Shown: in pieces, positions 57,620-64,000 of the stretch
Numbering within the stretch: position 1 is the first letter of the stretch
Layout: each line of letters starts with the position of its first letter
Origin: DATKYQ01 sp964640665
GTDB taxonomy: Bacteria; Myxococcota; B64-G9
Assembly (NCBI GenBank): GCA_964640665.1
Contig: CAZXHT010000016.1
Location: forward strand, 16,800-80,799
DNA: 64,000 nt
Direction: 5' to 3'
Translations under genes and position numbers: made by a program
The notes under the pieces: generated by a model
Seen by the model: the letters and a program-made list of their open reading frames with translations, nothing else
What the model was told of the DNA's origin: nothing
Database searches by the model: none

Positions 57620-60493
57620 TCATTTCGGGTTGTCGCAACACCTGAAGCCCAGATCGTCGCGCCTGGTTCCGGGGGAGGCGCTCGAACGACTGGCACACCT
57701 GGTGGCCCAGTTGGGGCGCGTTGCCGAGCCTCCCTTGTAGGTGCGGGCGCCGGCACCGGGGGAATAAGGGCTGGCCGTCCACTCGCTGACGTTGCCGCTC
57801 ATGTCGAAGACGCCAAAAGGGCTCCTGCAACGGGGATAACCGCCGCAGTTGCCGATGGAGCGATCTTCCCCGGATGCGCTCTCTGTATTGCATCCATCCG
57901 GGTTCCACTTGTTGCCGTACGGGAAACGACGGTTGCTCTTTCCCTTGCAGGCGTATTCCCATTCGACCTCGGTGCACAGGCGTTTACCCCGTTTACGGCA
58001 CAACCTCTGCGCTTGCTTCCAGGAAATGCCGACAGTCGGTTTTCTGCCCGGTCCGTTGGGGAACTCGTAGCGGTCTATGCAATAGGCCTTGTTCTGCACG
58101 GTGTGCAGCTTGGACTCTCCGAAGTTGCGCATAGGGTCGTTAGTGGCGCTGCCGATGTAAGACGTGCCGCCGGGAACAAAAACCATTCCCGGTCGGCACT
58201 TCCCAGCGGCGGCGGGCACAGGCTCTATAGCGGCAACCACTTTCTCCTTTGTGGGAGGAGGTACTGCGACGGCTGGCTGCTTGCCGCCACCTACCTCGGG
58301 CACTTCCTCCACCTTGGGTTTGCCGGCGGCCGCCTTTTTCCGGGCCTCTGCCTTGGCCAGCTTGCGTGCCTCTTCTCGCTTGATCTCTTCTTTTGCCCGG
58401 CGCTTCTTCTCGGCTTCTTTCCTGGCAAGTTCCGCGCGTCTTTCCGCGGCGGCTTTCTGGCTGTCGATCTTCTTCGCGGCGGCTTTGGGTTTGCGCGGCG
58501 AGGCATTGGTCTTTGCCCGGAGTTCTTTCTTACGAGCGGCCTCGGCGGCGATCTTTGCCTCTTCTTCCTTGCGGGCCTGCTCGGCGGCGGCAGCTTTTTT
58601 TTCCGTCTCGGCCTTGGTCGACACCGGGATTGCCTTATCGGGCTGCGAACCGGATCGCTTGTCTAATGCCGGCGCGACATCGGGTTTCTTGACCCGCACG
58701 TCTGCGACCAGCGGCCCCGTGGGCATGCCCGCCCGGGCAGGGAGGGTCTTCAGATCGGTGGCAATACGCGCCTGGGCGCGTGCCAACTCCGTCTGTGCCC
58801 TGAGATAATCAACCAGGAAATAAACGCCTACGCCGACGATCACAAGCAACACGGATAAAAACACGTAGGTCGGCGCCCTTGTCGGCCGCGGCATCGGCGG
58901 CTGCGAGACGAACGAGGGCGGAAATGGAGGTTGGCTGAAAGGGCCGTATGATTGGGCTTGGGGCCTGGGGACGACAGGCCGGGCTGGTGGAACCGACGGG
59001 CCGGGCCTCTTGAGAATCCTGACCTTGCCGGAGTCGCCCTCTTCCATTTTCTCGGCTGGTACTTCCCGTGCCTCGGGTTCTGCTTGAAAACCGGCCCTGC
59101 CGATCGGGCGTGCAACCCGCAACTCGGAATCAGGCGCCAGCGAGGGATGCGGAGTCGCCTGGGCGACCAGGGTTTCGCCCTCGTCCAGTTCATCTTCGAC
59201 CGCGCCCTCGAATTCCTCATCGAACTCCTCGTTCATGAACTCGTCTGCTTCTTCCAGGGGTTCCGGCTCGGCCGCGATGTCCTCGATCAGATCATCATCA
59301 CTTACCGTTTCGACGGCTTCCTCCAGAGGTTCCAACTCTGCATGGGCTTTTTCATCCGGCATCGTCTCGGCGTTGACCACCGTCGGCGGGTAATTCTCGT
59401 TGTCTTCCAGTCCGAAGGAGACGCTCTTGCGTGACGGGGTCTTATCCACGCCCGCGGATGCTCCTTGGCTGGTGGTGTCTTTCTTTTTAGCCGCCCGGGA
59501 AGGGGCCGGTCGCGGAGGAACGCTCTGGGCGTGCTTTCGCGATGGGCCGCTGCTGGCAGTGTGCAGGTCTTCGAAAAAATCACGCGCGCTGCGGTGGCGC
59601 CGGGAGGGATTCTCGTTCAATGCTTTGACCAGGATGGCCTGCCAGATTTCCTGCCCCCCTGCAAGCTTGGGCAAGCTGGAGGAAGGTCCCGCGTATCTTT
59701 CACCCGTCAACATCTCGCACAGGATCACGCCTAATGAGTATATGTCTGCGGAGGGGGCCGCCTCGTTTTCGCCGTCCCGCAGCTCCGGCGCCAAGTAGGC
59801 GTATCCGCCCTGGTTCGTCTTCTGCGCCGCCAGAAACGGCTTGCGGGGCAAGGCGCCGATCATACCGAAGTCGGTCACCTTCAACATGTCGGGCAGCACA
59901 ATCACGTTTTCGGGCTTGAGGTTTCCATGGGCCATGGATTCGTGGGAGCGATCGAGCGCCTGGCAGATATGTGAGAAGATCGGCTCCATCTCGCCTTTCG
60001 CGAAATGCTGTTTCTTCTCGTTGCGCAGCCTGACGATCTTACGCAGGCTCAAACCCTCGAGCAGCTGCATGGTGAAGAAAACGGAATCGCCGTCCTGGTC
60101 TTCATCGTAGATGCGTACGACGTTGGGATGGTTGATCTTGCGGGCAGAGCGGATCTCGGCCATAAAGCGCTTGCGCTCGTCACGCGTCTGTAAGAGCTTT
60201 CCGTGAATAACCTTGAGAGCCACATCGACTTCGATCTCGAGATCATGGGCCCGGTAGACGGTTCCCGTCGGTCCCGCCCCGAGGACGGCGTGTACCTCGT
60301 AGCGTTCTGCGATCCTGTCGCCGATCTCCAGGTCGTTCTTGGCGGCGGCATCACCGTCCCCGGCCGGCAACTTGATCTCCCCGACTGGTGCGACCTTGCC
60401 GTCATCTTTCTGTGTGTCGACGAACTTCTGACCACACTGGCTGCAAAACTCGCTCCCGTCGGGATTGTGACTTCCACAACGAAAACAAAGCAC
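57620..60493 (-). CDS. Ser/Thr kinase-like protein (catalytic Asp replaced) with FGE-sulfatase domain
   Basis: A 957-residue protein. A zinc ribbon opens it (CFRC and CSQC, Cys3-Cys20). The kinase fold spans about 65-320: loop GAGPTGTVY (72-80), Lys94 (VALKVI), and DFG (208-210) are kept, but the catalytic HRD is HGN (189-191), with Asn in place of Asp, so phosphotransfer is doubtful. A long acidic and disordered part follows, a membrane helix (VFLSVLLVIVGVGVYFLVDY, about 548-567), a Lys/Ala/Glu-rich coiled stretch and a formylglycine-generating-enzyme-type domain (about 770-955: MVFVPGGTSYIGS, CTEVEWEYACKG, FDMSGNVSEWT, DLGFRCC). Start is GTG with GGGAG upstream. Confidence 0.9.
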   Translation of the reverse strand: MLCFRCGSHNPDGSEFCSQCGQKFVDTQKDDGKVAPVGEIKLPAGDGDAAAKNDLEIGDRIAERYEVHAVLGAGPTGTVYRAHDLEIEVDVALKVIHGKLLQTRDERKRFMAEIRSARKINHPNVVRIYDEDQDGDSVFFTMQLLEGLSLRKIVRLRNEKKQHFAKGEMEPIFSHICQALDRSHESMAHGNLKPENVIVLPDMLKVTDFGMIGALPRKPFLAAQKTNQGGYAYLAPELRDGENEAAPSADIYSLGVILCEMLTGERYAGPSSSLPKLAGGQEIWQAILVKALNENPSRRHRSARDFFEDLHTASSGPSRKHAQSVPPRPAPSRAAKKKDTTSQGASAGVDKTPSRKSVSFGLEDNENYPPTVVNAETMPDEKAHAELEPLEEAVETVSDDDLIEDIAAEPEPLEEADEFMNEEFDEEFEGAVEDELDEGETLVAQATPHPSLAPDSELRVARPIGRAGFQAEPEAREVPAEKMEEGDSGKVRILKRPGPSVPPARPVVPRPQAQSYGPFSQPPFPPSFVSQPPMPRPTRAPTYVFLSVLLVIVGVGVYFLVDYLRAQTELARAQARIATDLKTLPARAGMPTGPLVADVRVKKPDVAPALDKRSGSQPDKAIPVSTKAETEKKAAAAEQARKEEEAKIAAEAARKKELRAKTNASPRKPKAAAKKIDSQKAAAERRAELARKEAEKKRRAKEEIKREEARKLAKAEARKKAAAGKPKVEEVPEVGGGKQPAVAVPPPTKEKVVAAIEPVPAAAGKCRPGMVFVPGGTSYIGSATNDPMRNFGESKLHTVQNKAYCIDRYEFPNGPGRKPTVGISWKQAQRLCRKRGKRLCTEVEWEYACKGKSNRRFPYGNKWNPDGCNTESASGEDRSIGNCGGYPRCRSPFGVFDMSGNVSEWTASPYSPGAGARTYKGGSATRPNWATRCASRSSASPGTRRDDLGFRCCDNPK

Positions 60494-60602
60494 TTTTCAC
60501 TCCCAGGCTAGAGATAAATGCTATTTATGTATGTGAAACTCCTTGATAATCGGCCGTATCATAATTCGAGACGTTCGACAAGGCCTTTTTGGTTTATGGG
60601 AG

Positions 60603-61064
60603 TCAGTTGCCGGTATGTCCGAAACCACCGTCACCGCGGACGGAAGGAGGAAGGCTGGCAGCCTCTTGCCATTCTGCCCGGGCGATTCTGGAAAACACGA
60701 GTTGGGCTATGCGCTCCCCGCGCTCGACGATAAAGGGTTCCCGGCCGAGGTTCGCCAAAATCACGCGAATCTCGCCGCGGTAGTCCGAGTCGATGGTTCC
60801 GGGGGTGTTGAGGACGATCAGGCCGTGATTCAGCGCCAGCCCGCTGCGGGGGCGCACCTGGGCCTCGAAGCCGACAGGGATGGCCATGCTCAGGCCGGTT
60901 GGCACGAGTTTCCAACCGCCGGGAGGGATAGTCAGCGGTTCGCTGACCGCGGCCAGCAGATCCATCCCGGCGGAGCCCCGGGTCTGGTAGGCGGGCAGGG
61001 AGAGATCCCCGCAGTGCGGCAGGCGCACTACCTCGACCGAAATGTTGTCGGGAGCTTCGCTCAC
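60603..61064 (-). CDS. dut: dUTP diphosphatase
   Basis: A 153-residue trimeric dUTPase, which hydrolyses dUTP to dUMP and keeps uracil out of DNA. The five motifs are in order: AGMDLLAA, RPRSGLA, GTIDSDYRGEI, the RIAQLVF strand, and the C-terminal arm RGDGGFGHTG. The start is GTG at 61064, overlapping the pnp stop by four bases (GTGA), so the gene is the last of the rpsO-pnp-dut set. A long frame upstream of the GTG is only a reading of pnp in another frame. Confidence 0.95.
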   Translation of the reverse strand: MSEAPDNISVEVVRLPHCGDLSLPAYQTRGSAGMDLLAAVSEPLTIPPGGWKLVPTGLSMAIPVGFEAQVRPRSGLALNHGLIVLNTPGTIDSDYRGEIRVILANLGREPFIVERGERIAQLVFSRIARAEWQEAASLPPSVRGDGGFGHTGN

Positions 61065-63163
61065 GTTTCTTCGAGTTGCTGGCCCATGGCTTCCTTTCGG
61101 GAGAGCCTGATCTTGCCCTGACGGTCGATGCCGACCACCTTCACCAGCACCTCGTCTCCTTCCCTGAGGACGTCGGTGACCTTTTCCACCCGCTTGTCGG
61201 ACAGTTCGCTGATGTGCAGCAGGCCGTCGGTACCCGGGATGATTTCGCAAAATGCGCCGAAGTCCGTAATCTTCCTGACCGTCCCCATGTACAGCTTGCC
61301 GACTTCGGCCTCCTGGGTCAGCTCCTTCACCATTTCGATGGCTTGCTGGGCAGAATCGGGGTCGATCGAACCGATGTGAATGCTGCCGTCGTCCTCGATG
61401 TCGATCGAGCATCCGGTCTGGGCGATGATCTCCTTGACCACCCGGCCGCCGGGGCCGATGACGTCCTTGATGCGCTCGGGCTTGACTTTGATGGTGATGA
61501 TCCTGGGCGCGTAAGGGCTGAGATCGGAGCGCGGCTCCGAGATGACCTTGTTCATCTCTCCCAGGATGTGCAGCCGGCCGTCCCTGGCCTGGGCCAAGGC
61601 CCGCTCGAGGACCTCGCTGGTCACGCCCGAGATCTTGATGTCCATCTGGACCGCCGTGATTCCCTTATCCGACCCTGCGACCTTGAAATCCATGTCGCCC
61701 AGGTGATCCTCATCGCCCAGAATGTCGGTCAAGACGTGAAATTCGCCGCCTTCCTTCATCAGGCCCATGGCGACCCCGGCGATGGGAGCCGAGGTGTTGA
61801 CGCCCGCGTCCATCATCGAGAGACTGCCGCCGCAGACGGTGGCCATCGACGACGAGCCGTTGGACTCGGTGATTTCTGAGGCGATGCGGATGGTGTACGA
61901 GAAGTCATCGTGACTCGGCAACACCTTGCTCAAGGCTCTCTCGGCCAGTTTGCCGTGACCGATCTCCCGGCGCCCGGGGCCGCGCAGGAACTTGACCTCG
62001 GCGGTGGAGAAGGGCGGGAAATTGTAGTGCAGCATGAACTGGCGCTTATAGTCGCCCTGCAGGTTCTCGATCAGCTGTTCGTCGCGCGAGGTTCCAAGCG
62101 TTGTGGTCACGATGGACTGGGTCTCGCCGCGGGTGAAAAGAGCCGATCCATGAGCCCGCGGCAGGAAGCCCACCTCTATACTGATCGGTCGAACTTCGGT
62201 CAATCCGCGCCCGTCCAGTCGGCGGCCTTCCTGGGTGACGTTACCGCGCACAATCGTCTTTTTGACCTCGTCGAGCGTTTCAGAGACATCCAGCTCTAGG
62301 CTTGCCTGGTCGGGATGCTTTTCGAACATGCGTTCTAGGATATCGTCCTTGACCACCCGCAAGGCCGCGTAGCGCGGCAGCTTTTCGACCTCGGACAGCG
62401 CCTGTGAGAGGGGTTCCGAGGCAATTTGCTTCACCTCGGCGCGAATATCCTCGTCCACGATATGCGGCGTGAAAACACGCTTGGTCTTGCCGACTTCGGT
62501 CATCAGCTTCTGCTGCAAGGCGATAATCGGCCGGCACTCGTCCTTGGCGAACATCAGGGCCGCGACCAGGTCGCTTTCCGATATCTCGGATGCCTCACCC
62601 TCGACCATGGTGATAGCCTCGGCCGAGGCCGTCACGACGATGTCCATGTCGCTCGTTTCGAGTTGCTTGAAAGTAGGGTTGATCACCAGTTGCCCGTCCA
62701 CCCGGCCGACACGAACTGTCGCCAGCGGGCCGTCGAATGGAATGTCCGAGATGGAGAGGGCCACGGAAGTGCCGGTAGCCGTCAGGACGTCGGGCGCATT
62801 GAGCGGATCCGCCGACAAGGGCAACCCGATCACCTGGGTTTCGAAATTGTAACCCTTGGGAAAAAGCGGGCGGATAGAACGATCGATGATGCGGCAGGTC
62901 AGGATGTCGGTCTCGGAGGGACGCCCCTCGCGCTTGAAAAAACCTCCGGGGATCTTTCCGGCGGCGTAGGTCTTCTCGCGGTAATCGACTGTCAGCGGAA
63001 GGAAGGGAAGGTTTTTGGGTTTCTTGTCCGAGACGGCCGTGATCAGGACGACCGTCTCGCCATAGCTGATCAGGCAGGCTCCGTCGGCCTGTTTTGCGAT
63101 CTTTCCGGTTTCGATGATCAGGTCTTTGTCGCCCAGACGAATGCTGTTTTTAGTTGTGTTCAT
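61061..63163 (-). CDS. pnp: polynucleotide phosphorylase
   Basis: A 700-residue exoribonuclease that degrades RNA 3' to 5' by phosphorolysis. Two RNase PH domains are present; the first has RPLFPKGYNFETQVIGLPLS, the second RAHGSALFTRGETQSI and DFSYTIRIASEITESNGSSS. The KH domain (VKPERIKDVIGPGGRVVKEI, about 550-610) and the S1 domain (GTVRKITDFGAFCEI..GLLHISEL, about 625-690) follow. Length is normal. It lies behind rpsO with a 227-base spacer that contains a large hairpin, as in enterobacteria. Confidence 0.97.
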   Translation of the reverse strand: MNTTKNSIRLGDKDLIIETGKIAKQADGACLISYGETVVLITAVSDKKPKNLPFLPLTVDYREKTYAAGKIPGGFFKREGRPSETDILTCRIIDRSIRPLFPKGYNFETQVIGLPLSADPLNAPDVLTATGTSVALSISDIPFDGPLATVRVGRVDGQLVINPTFKQLETSDMDIVVTASAEAITMVEGEASEISESDLVAALMFAKDECRPIIALQQKLMTEVGKTKRVFTPHIVDEDIRAEVKQIASEPLSQALSEVEKLPRYAALRVVKDDILERMFEKHPDQASLELDVSETLDEVKKTIVRGNVTQEGRRLDGRGLTEVRPISIEVGFLPRAHGSALFTRGETQSIVTTTLGTSRDEQLIENLQGDYKRQFMLHYNFPPFSTAEVKFLRGPGRREIGHGKLAERALSKVLPSHDDFSYTIRIASEITESNGSSSMATVCGGSLSMMDAGVNTSAPIAGVAMGLMKEGGEFHVLTDILGDEDHLGDMDFKVAGSDKGITAVQMDIKISGVTSEVLERALAQARDGRLHILGEMNKVISEPRSDLSPYAPRIITIKVKPERIKDVIGPGGRVVKEIIAQTGCSIDIEDDGSIHIGSIDPDSAQQAIEMVKELTQEAEVGKLYMGTVRKITDFGAFCEIIPGTDGLLHISELSDKRVEKVTDVLREGDEVLVKVVGIDRQGKIRLSRKEAMGQQLEET

Positions 63164-63390
63164 GTGTGTCCTTTCGTAGTTCTTCAGTGAATGTGCTTCA
63201 CCTGCGTTCGAGAACCACCAGACAGGACAATGTGCGGGAAAGCGAATGTCCAGGCAGGATGCAATCAGTCCTACATCTCCGGCCTCGAGATTCTCGAGAG
63301 CGGAGATTTAGAACCAATGGCGGCCTGCCCGACCACCAACCCAACCGTCACCGATCGTGCCGGGTGGATGCCAATTTTCTTACTACCAGA
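63164..63390 (-). other. rpsO-pnp spacer, pnp leader
   Basis: No gene was found in these 227 bases. They contain the stem-loop at 63275-63307 and end with AAAGGAC as the pnp ribosome site. No intrinsic terminator follows rpsO, so read-through into pnp is expected. Confidence 0.6.
63275..63307 (-). promoter_or_regulatory. large stem-loop in the pnp leader
   Basis: In the minus-strand transcript ATCTCCG pairs with CGGAGAT, and inside it CTCGAG pairs with CTCGAG across a three-base loop, with one mismatch and one G-U pair between. In E. coli a stem-loop at the same place is cut by RNase III and lets PNPase repress its own synthesis. A similar function is inferred from position. Confidence 0.55.
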
Positions 63391-63660
63391 CTATTTACGC
63401 AGCCCCAAAGCCGCGATTATCGAGCGGTAGCGCTTCACGTCTCCTTTTTTCAGGTAGTTCAGTAAGCTCCTGCGCCGGCTGACCAGCTTCAGCAAGCCGC
63501 GCCGGGAGTGGTGATCTTTCTTGTGAATCTTGAAGTGCTCGGTCAGGTGCAGGATGCGATGAGTCATCAGCGCAATCTGCACCTCCGGGGAGCCGGTATC
63601 TCCCTCGTGGAGCATGTACTTCGAGATGATTTCGACTTTCTGATCGGACGGAGTAGGCAT
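63391..63660 (-). CDS. rpsO: 30S ribosomal protein S15
   Basis: An 89-residue ribosomal protein that binds 16S rRNA. Family motifs are HEGDTGSPEVQIALMTHRI, LTEHFKIHKKDHHSRRGLL and RRRSLLNYLKKGDVKRY. The ATG at 63660 has AGGAGG six bases upstream; earlier in-frame codons lack a site and would give a non-native extension. It leads the rpsO-pnp-dut set. Confidence 0.97.
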   Translation of the reverse strand: MPTPSDQKVEIISKYMLHEGDTGSPEVQIALMTHRILHLTEHFKIHKKDHHSRRGLLKLVSRRRSLLNYLKKGDVKRYRSIIAALGLRK

Positions 63661-63724
63661 GGCCAACCTCCTGACATGCGCGGCGTGGGGCCAATACCTC
63701 GCCGCGTGAACGTGAACGGCGGCA

Positions 63725-63753
63725 ACACTATGCGTATCCGCACGGAAAGTCAA
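63725..63753 (-). promoter_or_regulatory. weak promoter candidate of rpsO
   Basis: On the minus strand TTGACT (63753-63748), 17 bases, TAGTGT (63730-63725). The -10 matches only three of six positions. Placed 65 bases before the rpsO ATG. Confidence 0.3.
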
Positions 63754-63827
63754 ACTAAATTTAACGAGAACGAGTTTGAATATGAGGCCAGATCCACATG
63801 CATCCCACATTCCCCCACATGCCACCC

Positions 63828-63858
63828 TTGACAGCTTACATACCAACGGGAGTATGAT
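63828..63858 (+). promoter_or_regulatory. promoter candidate of the exported-protein gene at the window end
   Basis: TTGACA (63828-63833) and TATGAT (63853-63858) are 19 bases apart, one or two more than ideal. The start would fall near 63865, inside the tandem repeat. Confidence 0.4.
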
Positions 63859-63860
63859 CT

Positions 63861-63892
63861 ACCAATCGAATAAAAGACCAATCGAATAAAAG
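63861..63892 (+). repeat. perfect 16-bp tandem duplication in a promoter/leader
   Basis: ACCAATCGAATAAAAG is present twice without a gap (63861-63876 and 63877-63892). It lies between the -10 box and the ribosome site of the gene starting at 63921. Confidence 0.85.
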
Positions 63893-63920
63893 ACTGGCAA
63901 CTCTTTTGCGGGAGGGTGTG

Positions 63921-64000
63921 ATGGCGAGAGTGATCAGGGCTCACCGGGGAATCGCGTTTCTTACCGTACTGCTGATCGGCACGGGCATAGCCGCAAGCTG
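63921..64000 (+). CDS. exported protein, N-terminal part only (3' truncated by the window)
   Basis: The frame opens with ATG at 63921, preceded by GGGAGGG at good distance. The 26 visible codons encode a signal peptide (basic VIRAHRG, then IAFLTVLLIGTGIAAS), and the last partial codon TG would be Cys for two of four possible bases, which would make a lipobox. Family unknown. Confidence 0.7.
   Translation, partial: MARVIRAHRGIAFLTVLLIGTGIAAS

Noticed and set aside
61065..61412. Long upstream extension of dut
   Set aside because: It lies inside pnp in another frame; the GTG at 61064 with GTGA overlap gives a normal dUTPase.
1..64000. tRNA, rRNA, CRISPR arrays, phage genes or complete insertion sequences
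   Set aside because: I looked through the intergenic stretches and saw none; reading by eye could miss a divergent tRNA.

Overview
The window is high-G+C bacterial DNA, densely coded on both strands. It most resembles a member of the Myxococcota or a related lineage of the former Deltaproteobacteria. The signs are many lipoproteins with a short signal peptide and lipobox Cys, serine/threonine kinases with PEGA or FGE-sulfatase domains, three tandem bactofilins, repeats of the MopE type (DNDCDG), and C-terminal GCGC plus membrane helix plus Arg tails like MYXO-CTERM sorting signals. The clade call is an inference; no rRNA or tRNA gene was seen.

Layout. 1-4.5 kb: the 3' end of a pyruvate phosphate dikinase with a histone-H1-like tail, then two beta-propeller lipoproteins. 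4.5-7.7 kb (minus): a lower-G+C pair of divergent gluconeogenic-type enzymes (class II FBPase-like and class II aldolase-like). 7.9-13.8 kb (minus): a lipoprotein, a small Cys-containing protein, an Smr-domain protein, a three-domain glycosyltransferase and a tiny Tat-signal peptide. 14.2-29.9 kb (plus): a long, tightly overlapping operon carrying the YfaA/YfaT/YfaS/YfaP module (bacterial alpha-2-macroglobulin) extended with a Ser/Thr kinase, a penicillin-binding transpeptidase, a SpoIID protein and a metallopeptidase, then a lipase and PssA. One lower-G+C propeller gene looks inserted in it. 30-37 kb (plus): three bactofilins, pyrE, a lipoprotein, a HEAT protein, a PafBC-like pair of WYL regulators and an acyl-CoA dehydrogenase. 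37.1-38.4 kb (minus): a lipoprotein and a VapBC-type toxin-antitoxin. 38.5-46.6 kb (plus): a PilZ protein and three large Cys-rich surface proteins. 46.6-49.0 kb: an FHA protein, then a small DUF4177-like gene, def and epmA behind a near-perfect sigma70 promoter. 49.0-52.5 kb (minus): a lipoprotein, then an operon of an outer-membrane barrel with two thioredoxin-like lipoproteins. 52.6-57.6 kb: a candidate small RNA with terminator, a GT39 glycosyltransferase, a Clp-N-like protein, a zinc-ribbon membrane protein and a response regulator-GGDEF. 57.6-63.7 kb (minus): a kinase-FGE protein that lacks the catalytic Asp, and rpsO-pnp-dut. The window ends in the start of an exported protein.

The most interesting region is 14.2-28.3 kb. 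There a protease-trap homologue sits with an NlpC/P60-like protein, a D,D-transpeptidase, a SpoIID protein, a HELVH metallopeptidase and a kinase with an extracytoplasmic PEGA domain. Together they suggest an envelope surveillance or cell-wall remodelling system. Second-tier items are the Tat-peptide/glycosyltransferase pair, the probable pseudokinase with an FGE domain, and the candidate small RNA at 52.66-52.73 kb.
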